Shown here in pieces: positions 9,536 through 17,277 of a stretch of DNA of 27,934 nucleotides. The position numbers and the translations under genes were made by a program. Positions within the stretch are counted from its first letter, which is position 1. Each line of letters begins with the position of its first letter. The DNA comes from an uncultured Lachnospiraceae bacterium (GTDB lineage Bacteria; Bacillota; Clostridia; Lachnospirales; Lachnospiraceae): the NCBI GenBank assembly GCA_900544445.1, contig UQVK01000044.1, positions 1-27,934 on the forward strand, given 5' to 3'. A model generated the notes under the pieces. It did not search any database, had not been told where the DNA came from, and saw nothing but the letters and a program-made list of their open reading frames with translations.

Positions 9536-9714
9536 ATCTTTATCTTTTCCTGTGGAGAATCTTCAGCTTTTCCGGTTAGCATGAGTATATCGCCGCCCGC
9601 TGCGAGGCGCCTTTGGATCAGATACATGCGGGGCGGAAAATAATGCAATATGGAATGCCGGCAACGTGCCTGTGATCCGCATGGACGCGCACAAACGGCA
9701 GGAAGGAGAGTTGA

Positions 9715-10452
9715 ATGAAAAAGAAAATCGCAGGACTTATCTGTATTACCGCTGTGGTATCCGGGCTGCTGGTCGGCTGCGCGGGAGGACTGAGCGGCGC
9801 ATCAGGGTCTGGTGCATTTGGAGAAGACGCACAAAATTATGAAGAAGAGAGCGCGGTAGAGGCAAGTGCGGGTGAGCTGGGAGCAGAACAGGTAGAAGAA
9901 CAGGCAACTGCGGACGTCGGCTCAGACGGAGGAAATTTTGCGGATGGAGCATGGCTTCCGGAAGGAGCGGTACAGATGGCCTCGGAGACAGAACCGAATG
10001 AAGCAGTCCGTACCGCCATCATCGACGAATATGTGATTCCTGAGGAGGAGTGGGAAGAAACCAGGTATTATTATAATTATGTGGATCTTGACGACGACGG
10101 AGAAAATGAGATCTTCGCGCTCGCTGTCGGCCCTTCGTTAAGCGGATCCGGCGGATCCTCTGCGCTGCTTATGAAGGAGAGCGGAGAAGTGATTCAGACG
10201 TTTACTCTGATAAATCCTCCGGTTCTGGTAACGGATGAGATTATGAACGGATACCGGGAGCTGGCGCTGGTGCGTTCCGGCGGCGGTGCAGAGACGGAAG
10301 TGGTTCTGCTTTCTTATGGAAACGGAGCTTATGAGACGGTATCTGAAACGGAAACCGTGATCGACCCTGATCTTTTGTCAGGAACCGCCATTCTCTGCAA
10401 TGATCTTGCAGCTGATATGGAAAGTGGAAATTACCTGACTCTGTCAGAATAA
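9715..10452 (+). CDS. Secreted lipoprotein with DxDxDG calcium-like loop
   Basis: The 245-residue protein begins with a lipoprotein signal (MKKKIAGLICITAVVSGLLVGC), with lipobox LVGC and modified cysteine at residue 22. A low-complexity Glu/Ala/Gly linker (about 23-75) follows. The C-terminal domain contains DLDDDGENEI (about 123-132), a dockerin/EF-hand-like acidic loop often seen in secreted Clostridia proteins where it may bind calcium. The role is unknown. The ribosome site AGGAAGGAG lies just upstream of ATG 9715. It is 180 bases after jetD and probably separately transcribed; the next gene is convergent. Not a known Wadjet component. Confidence 0.8.
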   Translation: MKKKIAGLICITAVVSGLLVGCAGGLSGASGSGAFGEDAQNYEEESAVEASAGELGAEQVEEQATADVGSDGGNFADGAWLPEGAVQMASETEPNEAVRTAIIDEYVIPEEEWEETRYYYNYVDLDDDGENEIFALAVGPSLSGSGGSSALLMKESGEVIQTFTLINPPVLVTDEIMNGYRELALVRSGGGAETEVVLLSYGNGAYETVSETETVIDPDLLSGTAILCNDLAADMESGNYLTLSE

Positions 10453-10481
10453 AAATACCGGCCGCTGGGCAAAACAGAAAA

Positions 10482-10523
10482 AAGGCTGCCACGTGAGAAA
10501 TAAAATCCTCATAAGGCAGCCTT
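10482..10523 (-). terminator. Rho-independent terminator of the OB-fold lipoprotein gene
   Basis: A 9 bp stem AAGGCTGCC/GGCAGCCTT (10482-10490 and 10515-10523), with an inner TGAG/CTCA pairing, is followed on the minus strand by a T run (10478-10483). There is no T run on the plus side, so it mainly serves the minus-strand gene, though it may also block transcripts from the convergent lipoprotein. Confidence 0.8.
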
Positions 10524-10558
10524 CAATGCTATTTATGGTTGTGTTTTCCGCCGGAACA

Positions 10559-11521
10559 TTATTCCGCAGCCGTGGTGGTCTCCTCAACAGCAGTCTCCGT
10601 TTCAGCAGCGGCAGTTGTCTCTTCCGCAGCCGTGCTTTCCGCAGCGTCGGACGCCTCTGCAGGCGTTACGGAAGTGATGTGGGGATTCACGCCCTCATAC
10701 CAGTACAGGAAGCCCTGCATGTCGATCACATCGCCGATCTGGAGATTCTTCACTGCGGCATAAACATCCGTGGTGTTATCGCACAGATAGGACTCAATGG
10801 TGAAGGTGTAGGTTTCGCCGTTATAGGAGGCGTTGAAGTACAGATCATCGCCGTCCGTACCGGAACCGTCCCAGTTGTACAGAAAAGCGACATCGTTTCC
10901 GCTCTCATCCTGACCGGCAGCTTCCACAGTCAGTCCCTTGAATTCAACGAACTCATTCTGATGATTGATCAGCTCGTCAGTGCCAAGCATGGAGGTTACA
11001 TCCAGAGGCTCTGCGATGAAGGTATCAGCGCCTTCCACGAATTCAAAGGTGCCGTCCATGATTTCCACTTCTCCGGACCATTCGGATTTGTATCCGGTGA
11101 CGCGGATTTTGGTTCCGGGAACGAGATTGGCTGCATCCTCTTCAGAGCAGGCCAGATTATAGAAGAAATATCCGCCGTTTTCATCCTGTGCATAAACGGT
11201 GATGGTGTCCTCCCACCAGGACTGGGTTGCCTGTACATAGGCTTCTACGGTAACCTCGGTGTCAAGCTCTGCAGCCATATACTCATCATAGCTCAGAACT
11301 GTTCCGGCAGCAGCCGTTCCTTCTTCGGAAGCGGTTTCGGTTTCCGCAGCTTCCGTGCTTTCGGTGGTCTCAACAGCCGTACTTTCAACGGCTGCGGTGC
11401 TTTCCGCAGCGGTCTCTGCGGTGGTTTCTCCGGAAGTGCTGCCGCCTGCGCAGCCAACCAGGGCAAAAGCCATGATGAAGGTCATGGATAATGCCAGAAC
11501 CGTGGTCAAAGTCTTTTTCAT
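10559..11521 (-). CDS. OB-fold-like secreted lipoprotein with Thr/Glu-rich tails
   Basis: From the ATG at 11521 the protein has 320 residues. That start, not the one at 11542, directly precedes the signal peptide and has GAAGGAG about 7 bases upstream. The lipobox is ALVGC. A linker almost entirely of Thr, Glu, Ala and Ser follows, and a similar tract ends the protein. Between them are two domains that look OB-fold-like (for example VTVEAYVQATQSWWEDTITVYAQ, cut here at 20 or fewer in key part TVEAYVQATQSWWED, and GTKIRVTGYKSEWSGEVEI), as in Clostridia lipoproteins seen with BOF/NigD-type folds. The substrate is unknown. It lies 81 bases downstream of the ABC importer operon on the same strand but has its own promoter, so it may be expressed both ways. 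Confidence 0.75.
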   Translation of the reverse strand: MKKTLTTVLALSMTFIMAFALVGCAGGSTSGETTAETAAESTAAVESTAVETTESTEAAETETASEEGTAAAGTVLSYDEYMAAELDTEVTVEAYVQATQSWWEDTITVYAQDENGGYFFYNLACSEEDAANLVPGTKIRVTGYKSEWSGEVEIMDGTFEFVEGADTFIAEPLDVTSMLGTDELINHQNEFVEFKGLTVEAAGQDESGNDVAFLYNWDGSGTDGDDLYFNASYNGETYTFTIESYLCDNTTDVYAAVKNLQIGDVIDMQGFLYWYEGVNPHITSVTPAEASDAAESTAAEETTAAAETETAVEETTTAAE

Positions 11522-11567
11522 AACGTTTCTCCTTCTCTCCATGAGATTGTTTGCAGTAAACAGTTTT

Positions 11568-11595
11568 ATTATAGCCTAAAAAGTCAGGAAATCAA
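11568..11595 (-). promoter_or_regulatory. Promoter of the OB-fold lipoprotein gene
   Basis: On the minus strand -35 TTGATT (11590-11595) and a perfect -10 TATAAT (11568-11573) are spaced by 16 bases. A TGTTT/AAACA inverted repeat lies in the short leader just downstream. The promoter sits right after the stop of the binding-protein gene (11602), where no terminator hairpin is seen. Confidence 0.65.
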
Positions 11596-11601
11596 CGGTT
11601 T

Positions 11602-13284
11602 TTACAACCTTTTTTCATTTATGCGCTTCATCCGGCCCACAAACAGCCAGACAAGGATCAGCACCCAGGCTGCTGCCAGACATCCGAGGAGAACCTTTGC
11701 AGTTACGGGGAGCGGGCCAAGGTCGGTTTTTCCGCTTCCGGAAGCGCTGGTTTCGTTCAGGTGATGCAGGCTGGTCTGTTCCTCATAGAGCTGCTCGATA
11801 TAGGCGTCGTCCACCGTTTCATGCCGCCTTGTGGACTTTGTCACCTCTTCAATGAGCTCGCCCGCCGCATCGCGCAGGGATGTGGAACCGTTGAAAACAG
11901 GCGTGACAAAGGTATTCTCCGTATTATCCAGAAGAAGTCTGGCCGCCTCGATTTTTACATCATAATACGTGTCGCTGTCTTCTCCGGCACGGGAGAGGTA
12001 ATCCTGATACTCCGCCGATTTCTGCGCTGTTGAGGTGACGGGTACATAGCCCTCCGTCTGGGAATAGGCGATCTGCACCTCATTGGTCAGCAGGAACTGG
12101 GTGAAGAGCCAGGAGGCGAGAACCTCCTGAGGATCCTCCTTATTGAAAATACAGATGGACGGCCCCTGGGAAATCATCTGCGGATGCTCCGGATCAAACT
12201 GCGGAATGGGCATGACCACGGTTTCAAAATCCACGATGGATTCCTCCGCAATGTCCACCAGAGGCGCGTCGCTGCCCATCCAGGTGGCTCCCGCCGTGGA
12301 GTCGATGGCGAAAACGCACTGGCCCGCATTCAGGAAATTGGCAGGGTAGCCGGAAATCTTGAAGGTGGAAAATGCGCCGCTTTCCGTGTGCTCCGCAATC
12401 GTGTAAAGCAGTTCCGTGGTGGTATCATTGAAAATCCGGATTTCTCCGCTGTCCGTAGAATATCCGGCGTCAAGCTGCTTCAGCATCTGGATCATCATGT
12501 TGTCCGTGGACTTGTAGATGAACGGAATCAGCACCTCTTCCCCATTCAGAACGAAGGTGCCGTCCGCGTTTTTCGCCGTAGCCGCTTCCGAAACCTCCCA
12601 GATGAAATCCCAGGTCAGGGTTTCCGGAAGGGTGTAGCCCAGGGCTTCCACATAGTCCTTATTGATGTAGCAGGCCTCCGTGGAACGCATGTAGGGAACC
12701 GCATAATAATGGCCGCCGATGGAGCATTCCTCCAGAAACTGGGGAATGATTTCAGACTGTGACGGAGAGGTAAAAAGCAGCCCGCTTCCGCCAAGGCCGT
12801 ATTTTTCATCGGAAAAAAGATCGTCCAGCGGAACCACCACGTTGTCGCCCGTCAGGTAGGTGGCGATATGGTCCGGATAGGTGATGCAGACATTGGGCGT
12901 GGTTCCCGTGGAAATGTTGGTGATCACGTCGTTGTATATTTTTCCGTAGTCCGTATACAGACGCAGGTTAACGGTGATGTTGGGATACAGCTCCTGAAAA
13001 TCCGCGATGGCCTGCTTGTAGATGTCGGTCTGCCGGACGTTGGTATCATTTTTGGCCCAGAAGGTGATTTCATAATTTCTGGAGGTGTCGAATTCCTCCG
13101 GGACCGTAAAAGCTGCCTGTTCCCGCTGTCCGTGACAGCCGGACAGGAGCGACGCGGATAGAAGTGCCGGAATCAGAAACAGAGTGGAGGCGGCAGTGCG
13201 CCTCCTGCCCGTCCGGACTGCCGGACGCTTCAGGTTCAGCAATTTGTTTTTCAGGCTCCCAAGCCGGTTCATAAACGTTCTCAT
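11602..13284 (-). CDS. ABC importer extracellular sugar-binding protein, lipid- and helix-anchored
   Basis: The 560-residue protein is a family 1-type extracellular solute-binding protein, expected to bind an oligosaccharide or sugar outside the cell and deliver it to the two permeases encoded upstream. It has a long basic N-terminus, a hydrophobic signal and lipobox LLSGC (C50). The binding domain begins at about residue 69 (YEITFWAKND) and includes the family-typical helix DIYKQAIADFQELYPNI. Unusually, the C-terminus has a second membrane helix (about 528-550, VLLGCLAAAWVLILVWLFVG) followed by basic residues, so the protein could be anchored at both ends. The start overlaps the permease stop by 4 bases (ATGA). 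The substrate cannot be told from the sequence. Confidence 0.87.
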   Translation of the reverse strand: MRTFMNRLGSLKNKLLNLKRPAVRTGRRRTAASTLFLIPALLSASLLSGCHGQREQAAFTVPEEFDTSRNYEITFWAKNDTNVRQTDIYKQAIADFQELYPNITVNLRLYTDYGKIYNDVITNISTGTTPNVCITYPDHIATYLTGDNVVVPLDDLFSDEKYGLGGSGLLFTSPSQSEIIPQFLEECSIGGHYYAVPYMRSTEACYINKDYVEALGYTLPETLTWDFIWEVSEAATAKNADGTFVLNGEEVLIPFIYKSTDNMMIQMLKQLDAGYSTDSGEIRIFNDTTTELLYTIAEHTESGAFSTFKISGYPANFLNAGQCVFAIDSTAGATWMGSDAPLVDIAEESIVDFETVVMPIPQFDPEHPQMISQGPSICIFNKEDPQEVLASWLFTQFLLTNEVQIAYSQTEGYVPVTSTAQKSAEYQDYLSRAGEDSDTYYDVKIEAARLLLDNTENTFVTPVFNGSTSLRDAAGELIEEVTKSTRRHETVDDAYIEQLYEEQTSLHHLNETSASGSGKTDLGPLPVTAKVLLGCLAAAWVLILVWLFVGRMKRINEKRL

Positions 13285-14156
13285 CCCTTCATGCCTCCTC
13301 TCGATACGCCTTCCATGATTTTTCTGCGGAAAATCAGAAACAGGACGATGAGCGGAACGGAAATCACAACCACGGCAGCCATCATCGCCGGAATATTTTC
13401 CCGGCCGAAGCCGTTCTCCCGGATCTCCTGAATGCCGTTGGACACCAGGAAGTAAGCCGGATCATCGGTGATCAGCCGCGGCCACACGTAGGAATTCCAG
13501 CATTCGATGACCTTTAAAATGGTGATTGTGACGATGGTGGGACGGCAGATGGGAACCATCACCTTCAGAAGATATTTCAGGTCGGAGGTCCCGTCCACCT
13601 TGGCGGCTTTGTACAGCTCGTCCGGAACCTGTTCAAAATTTTCCTTCAGAAGATAAATGTAGAAAACGGAGGTGACGGACGGCAGGATCAGTCCCGTAAA
13701 GGTATTGCGCAGATCCATGTTGGTGATGGTGACAAAATTGGTAATGACCACCAGTTCATTGGGAATCATCATCAGGGAAAGAAAGAGCGTGAACAGCAGA
13801 TCCTTTCCCTTAAAACGCAGACGCGCGAAGGCGTAGGCCGCAAGGGTGCTGACCACCACCATCAGCACCGTGGTCGCCAGGGTGAAAATCACCGTGTTGA
13901 TCAGATACCCCAGAAGAGGCACCGTGGTGAAGGCGTCCTTATAATTCTGGAGCGTGGGCGACAGGGTAAAAAAGGCGGGCACATGCTCCGCGTTATAGGC
14001 GCCGTAGCTTTTTACCGAGGTCAGAAGCATCCAGTAAAAGGGAAACAGAACGATCAGGGCCCAGACGCTCAGGAAAAAGTAGGTGAAAAACTTTCCGATC
14101 CTCCCGCGCCTCGCCGCGGCCTTCTGCTTTTTTTCAAAATCCATGTGTTGTTCCAT
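13281..14156 (-). CDS. ABC sugar importer permease, MalG type
   Basis: This 291-residue inner-membrane permease has six predicted helices and the EAA loop near its C-terminal half (ELYKAAKVDGTSDLKYLLKV), which docks on the ATPase. It forms a heterodimer with the MalF-type protein encoded just upstream. The start at 14156 is chosen over the ATG at 14189 because GGAG lies 7-8 bases before it and because the earlier start would place the coding region through a palindrome (14172-14187). It overlaps the binding-protein gene by 4 bases. Confidence 0.9.
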   Translation of the reverse strand: MEQHMDFEKKQKAAARRGRIGKFFTYFFLSVWALIVLFPFYWMLLTSVKSYGAYNAEHVPAFFTLSPTLQNYKDAFTTVPLLGYLINTVIFTLATTVLMVVVSTLAAYAFARLRFKGKDLLFTLFLSLMMIPNELVVITNFVTITNMDLRNTFTGLILPSVTSVFYIYLLKENFEQVPDELYKAAKVDGTSDLKYLLKVMVPICRPTIVTITILKVIECWNSYVWPRLITDDPAYFLVSNGIQEIRENGFGRENIPAMMAAVVVISVPLIVLFLIFRRKIMEGVSRGGMKG

Positions 14157-14171
14157 TTTGGTCTCCAATCC

Positions 14172-14187
14172 GCCGCCCGCAGGCGGC
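14172..14187. repeat. GCCGCC/GGCGGC palindrome between the two permease genes
   Basis: A perfect 6 bp GC stem with a 4-base loop fills the gap between the MalF-type stop and the MalG-type start. The same palindrome, with a shared flank GGCGGCATTCAG, recurs in the operon leader (16331-16346, and a variant at 16236-16251). By analogy with intercistronic REP elements it may protect or divide the message. Confidence 0.7.
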
Positions 14188-14213
14188 ATTCAGGCTGCCA
14201 GCCGGGATTCCGG

Positions 14214-15104
14214 TTAATATTGTACGCGCTTTCTGCTCACCAGCAGGTTGATGCAGGTGATGGTCAGCACGATGGCAAACAGGATAATTGCGGCTGCCGA
14301 AGCGTAGGACGGATAGCCGCCGCTGGCGCCGTAGAGCATATCGTACACGTAGCCCACGATGGTGTTCATCCCCGCCGCGTTCAGATCCGTTCCGAACAGC
14401 GCCACCACATCGCTATACGCCTTGAAAGCGCCGATGAAGCCGGTGATCACCAGATAAAAAATCATGGGGGAGATCATCGGAAGGGTGATTTTCGTAAAGG
14501 TCCGAAGCTTCGACGTGCCGTCCACTCTGGCCGCCTTGTAGTAGTCCGGATTTACGGAGGCCAGCGCGCTGGTCAGGACGAGGATCTTAAACGGAAGCAC
14601 CACCCAGACGGTGTAAAAGCAGAGAACGAACATTTTCGCCCAATAAGGCCCGTCGATGAAATCCACAGCGGTTCCGCCGACGGCTTCGATCAGAAGGTTA
14701 ATCAGGCCGTCCGTATATTCCGTTTTCTGAAACAGAACCATGAAAACCAGGCCGACGGCCAGAGTATTGGTCACATAGGGCAGGAAATAAATGGTCTGAT
14801 AAAGCTCCCGCAGTGGTTTGATAGAGCTCAGGCCCACAGAAACAAGGAGGGCAAGTCCCGTGGAAACGGGAACCGTGATGATGACCAGCAGAAAAGTGTT
14901 CTTTACAGCCTGCAGGAAATAGGGATCGTGCAGGACGTAGGAATAGTTGTAGGAACCGACGCCATAATAGGTCTGGGAAGCAAAATTGTAGCCCTCCTCC
15001 AGCGAATAGATGAAAACGTCGATCAGTGGGTATACCATGAAAAGAATCAGGAAAATGAGCGCCGGCAGCAGATACAGCCAGGCTTTTTTATTTTGGTCGT
15101 TCAT
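14214..15104 (-). CDS. ABC sugar importer permease, MalF type
   Basis: The 296-residue protein has an N-terminal helix after a short polar start (WLYLLPALIFLILFMVYPL), several further helices and the EAA loop DYYKAARVDGTSKLRTFTKI. Together with the MalG-type protein it makes the transmembrane channel. The start at 15104 is preferred to 15131 because GGAGG lies 8 bases upstream and the protein then begins right before the first helix. It starts 13 bases after the ATPase stop, which indicates one operon. Confidence 0.9.
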   Translation of the reverse strand: MNDQNKKAWLYLLPALIFLILFMVYPLIDVFIYSLEEGYNFASQTYYGVGSYNYSYVLHDPYFLQAVKNTFLLVIITVPVSTGLALLVSVGLSSIKPLRELYQTIYFLPYVTNTLAVGLVFMVLFQKTEYTDGLINLLIEAVGGTAVDFIDGPYWAKMFVLCFYTVWVVLPFKILVLTSALASVNPDYYKAARVDGTSKLRTFTKITLPMISPMIFYLVITGFIGAFKAYSDVVALFGTDLNAAGMNTIVGYVYDMLYGASGGYPSYASAAAIILFAIVLTITCINLLVSRKRVQY

Positions 15105-15117
15105 TTGAAATCCTCCA

Positions 15118-16218
15118 TTATCTGGAAGCAAAGCGGATTCTCTCTTCGCTCTGCTTATGGAACAGAAAGACCTTTCCGGGCTTCAGAGAAAAACGCACGG
15201 TACGGGCGGACGTATCGATCTGTGTATCCGCGTTGATGATGGAGCGGATGGTCTGGTTCGTGCAGGCCTTATGAGTGGAAACGATGCTGATATCCCGGCC
15301 CATAACCTCCACTCTGGACAGCTCGCAGCCAAGTTCGCCGTCCGGACGGGGGATGAAGCCCTCCGGGCGGATACCGATCCATACCTCCTGATCCGGCACG
15401 CCGTTTACGGAAAGCACAGCTTCTTCTCCAATCAGGAGCTTTCCGCCCTTCACCCGCCCCTCAAACACATTGATGGGCGGAGTTCCCAGGAAACGCGCCA
15501 CAAACAGGCTCGCCGGATCGTCGTAAACCTCCTGCGGCCTGCCGTTCTGCATCAGGACGCCCTCCCTCATCACCGCGATATGATCGGAAATGCTCATGGC
15601 CTCCTCCTGGTCATGGGTGACAAAAACCGTGGTGATCCCGGTTTCCTTCTGGATTTTCCGGATTTCCTCCCTCGTCTGAAGCCGAAGCCTCGCGTCCAGG
15701 TTGGACAGGGGCTCGTCCAGCAGAAGAACCCTGGGCATCTTGACAAGCGCCCGCGCGATGGCCACGCGCTGCTGCTGGCCGCCGGAAAGCTCTCTGGGCT
15801 TTCGGTCCATCAGCTCTTCGATCTGAACCAGCTTTGCGGTCTCTGTCACTCTCCGGTTCATTTCCTCTTTGGAAGGACGTTCCTTTCCCTTCAGATTTTC
15901 CAGCGGGAACAGGATATTCTGCCGCACGGTCAGGTGCGGATAAAGGGCATAATTCTGAAATACCATGCCCACGCCCCTCAGCTCTGGCGGAAGCGCCGTC
16001 ACATCCTCATTTCCAAAAAAAATTCTGCCCCCGGTGGGCTTCTCCAGGCCGCAGATCATGTTCAGCGTGGTACTCTTCCCACAGCCGGACGGCCCGAGCA
16101 GGGCGATCAGCTCTCCGTCCGGGATTTCAAAGGAAAAATCATTGACGGCAGTGACCTCGCCGCCCTTTCTGCCCCGGGCCGGAAATTTTTTCGTGAGATT
16201 CTGCAGTTCGATTTTCAT
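15118..16218 (-). CDS. ABC sugar importer ATPase, UgpC/MsmX type
   Basis: The 366-residue protein powers the sugar importer. It shows Walker [10 protein letters not shown] (42-50), the signature [15 protein letters not shown], Walker [14 protein letters not shown] and the switch histidine [10 protein letters not shown], followed by a TOBE-like C-terminal domain of the MalK/UgpC class. It is the first gene of a minus-strand operon (ATPase, MalF type, MalG type, binding protein). ATPases of this class often serve several importers, but here the gene sits within the operon. Transcription probably starts from the promoter at 16377-16405, giving a leader of about 150 bases. Confidence 0.93.
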   Translation of the reverse strand: MKIELQNLTKKFPARGRKGGEVTAVNDFSFEIPDGELIALLGPSGCGKSTTLNMICGLEKPTGGRIFFGNEDVTALPPELRGVGMVFQNYALYPHLTVRQNILFPLENLKGKERPSKEEMNRRVTETAKLVQIEELMDRKPRELSGGQQQRVAIARALVKMPRVLLLDEPLSNLDARLRLQTREEIRKIQKETGITTVFVTHDQEEAMSISDHIAVMREGVLMQNGRPQEVYDDPASLFVARFLGTPPINVFEGRVKGGKLLIGEEAVLSVNGVPDQEVWIGIRPEGFIPRPDGELGCELSRVEVMGRDISIVSTHKACTNQTIRSIINADTQIDTSARTVRFSLKPGKVFLFHKQSEERIRFASR

Positions 16219-16227
16219 AGCTACCTC

Positions 16228-16349
16228 TGTTTTCTGCCGCCGTCGGGCGGCATTTCATTCGGGAGAAATTGGACTTGAGTCCAATTTCCAGGGAAAAATC
16301 TCTGATTTTTCCCGCTTCTCCATGTTTTCTGCCGCCGCAGGGCGGCATT
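16228..16349 (-). promoter_or_regulatory. Leader of the ABC operon with four palindromes
   Basis: In transcript order the leader has palindrome GCCGCC/GGCGGC (16331-16346), a perfect 10 bp stem GGGAAAAATC/GATTTTTCCC (16291-16313), a perfect 11 bp stem GAAATTGGACT/AGTCCAATTTC with a 2-base loop (16265-16288), and a second GCCGCC palindrome (16236-16251). A 27-base direct repeat beginning TGTTTTCTGCCGCCG flanks the two inner stems (16228-16254 and 16323-16349). GGAGAA/TTCTCC (16262-16267 and 16316-16321) encloses them. Possible roles are message stability, attenuation or a DNA-binding site; none of the stems has a T run on the minus strand. Confidence 0.65.
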
Positions 16350-16376
16350 CAGTCTTATTGAAACTCAACACTTCCG

Positions 16377-16405
16377 ATTATAGCGGATTTCCCGGGGGTT
16401 CACAA
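16377..16405 (-). promoter_or_regulatory. Promoter of the sugar ABC importer operon
   Basis: On the minus strand -35 TTGTGA (16400-16405), a 17-base spacer and a perfect -10 TATAAT (16377-16382) form a near-consensus vegetative promoter. Transcription should start near 16370. Confidence 0.75.
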
Positions 16406-16490
16406 GATTTGAGGGAGATTTTATTTGGAAGGTGAAATGAAAAGGGTTACTTTTCAGGTGACGGAAAAAACAGAATGAACGGTCAGTTAA

Positions 16491-16738
16491 TACGGTGCAA
16501 AATGGAATTCATTCTTTTTTGTCTGTAGAAAAAATATTGTTATACGGATAAAATCATGTTTTTCTCCTTATGCACCGTAGAAACAATCGAATTTGTACGG
16601 ATAAAAATGCACTTTTTGTTTTCAGCACCGTAGCGAGGTATCTATACTGTACGGATAGAATAAAGGATTCTGATCATCGAACCGTATTTCGCGATAATTT
16701 TGTACGGTTAAAATAGGAAAATCCTTATTTTCACCGTA
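16491..16738. repeat. Five tandem TACGG...CCGTA elements with about 53 bp period
   Basis: TACGG occurs at 16491, 16543, 16596, 16650 and 16703 (steps of 52, 53, 54 and 53). Each is followed by CCGTA, or CTGTA in the first, starting 31-32 bases later (16523, 16575, 16628, 16682, 16734). Each element is thus about 37 bases with inverted ends and the spacers are about 16 bases. The left ends share TACGGATAAAAT or close variants; the right ends share GCACCGTAG in two copies. The last element folds into an almost perfect hairpin; the others are partial. Unit interiors and spacers differ, so this is not a CRISPR array. Function unknown. Confidence 0.8.
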
Positions 16739-16808
16739 TTCCTATAGTTCAGGATCACATTGCAGGCAATATCGCCATTTTTTCGGTGTTTTCAGGTGGT
16801 TTATCCCA

Positions 16809-16860
16809 TGCATATGTACAGGCGGTCATGTGAGCAGGTGATTGAGAAAATACATATGCA
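16809..16860. repeat. 10 bp inverted repeat upstream of the marR pseudogene
   Basis: TGCATATGTA (16809-16818) and TACATATGCA (16851-16860) are perfect inverted copies 42 bases apart, about four helical turns. The position just upstream of a MarR-type gene suggests a former operator for that regulator, but no clear promoter was found around it. Confidence 0.55.
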
Positions 16861-16910
16861 AAAATCAGAAACATGAAATTTTTTTGCAAGACAAAGGAAG
16901 GGTAAAACGA

Positions 16911-17277
16911 ATGAAAATGGAAGAGCTGTTTGAGAAATACGGCTGTGACACACAGCATAAAGAACAGGCAGTTTTTGCAAGTATTTTTATTCTGCAAAAC
17001 CGCCTGCAGACCGCCGGTGAAAAACTGCAGACGGAGATTTCCATGAAGCAGTGGCTGCTTCTCGCAATGGCGGAATGCTGTCCCGAGCCGCGAACCTTAA
17101 CCAATATCGGAGAGCTGATGGGCTGTTCAAGGCAGAATATTAAAAAGCTGGCGGCAGCTTCTGGGACTGTTGTTTGCAGATTTTGACGTGAAAGAAACGG
17201 ATGAACTGTTTCGCCTGTATGCCAGACTGTATACAGGAATGGAACGGGCGGAAAAATATGTGGAGGAATTTGAATGA
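16911..17277 (+). pseudogene. MarR family transcriptional regulator, internal deletion and frameshift
   Basis: From ATG 16911 (AAGGAAGGG site about 8 bases upstream) about 82 residues match a MarR-type regulator: an N-terminal helical part (FASIFILQNRLQTAGEKLQ) and the DNA-reading helix-turn-helix (LTNIGELMGCSRQNIKKLA). The frame then becomes nonsense and stops at 17186. The expected C-terminal dimerisation helix continues in another frame from 17161 (LGLLFADFDVKETDELFRLY) to TGA 17275-17277. The wing and following segment are missing. This fits a deletion with a frameshift. The intact gene would have overlapped the next gene by an ATGA, so the two formed an operon. The truncated product keeps the recognition helix but probably cannot dimerise normally. 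Confidence 0.8.

Noticed and set aside
9536..9714. Terminator or extra Wadjet gene between jetD and the lipoprotein
   Set aside because: Only an imperfect GC-rich inverted repeat without a T run is seen and no open frame with a ribosome site; not enough for a call.
10493..11491. Plus-strand frame of 332 codons opposite the OB-fold lipoprotein
   Set aside because: It is Ser/Phe/Gly-rich because of the Thr/Glu/Ala tracts on the other strand; no ribosome site or domain.
13983..16278. Two plus-strand open frames (417 and 373 codons) across the ABC importer genes
   Set aside because: They are antisense to two clear permease/ATPase genes, have histidine- and arginine-rich shadow composition and lack ribosome sites.
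16491..16738. CRISPR array
   Set aside because: Only the 5-base ends and parts of the flanks are conserved; the repeats are not identical, spacers are about 16 bases, and no cas gene is present.
16842..16910. Earlier start (ATG 16842) for the marR pseudogene
   Set aside because: The extra 23 residues are lysine-rich and unconserved in type, and the good ribosome site precedes the ATG at 16911.
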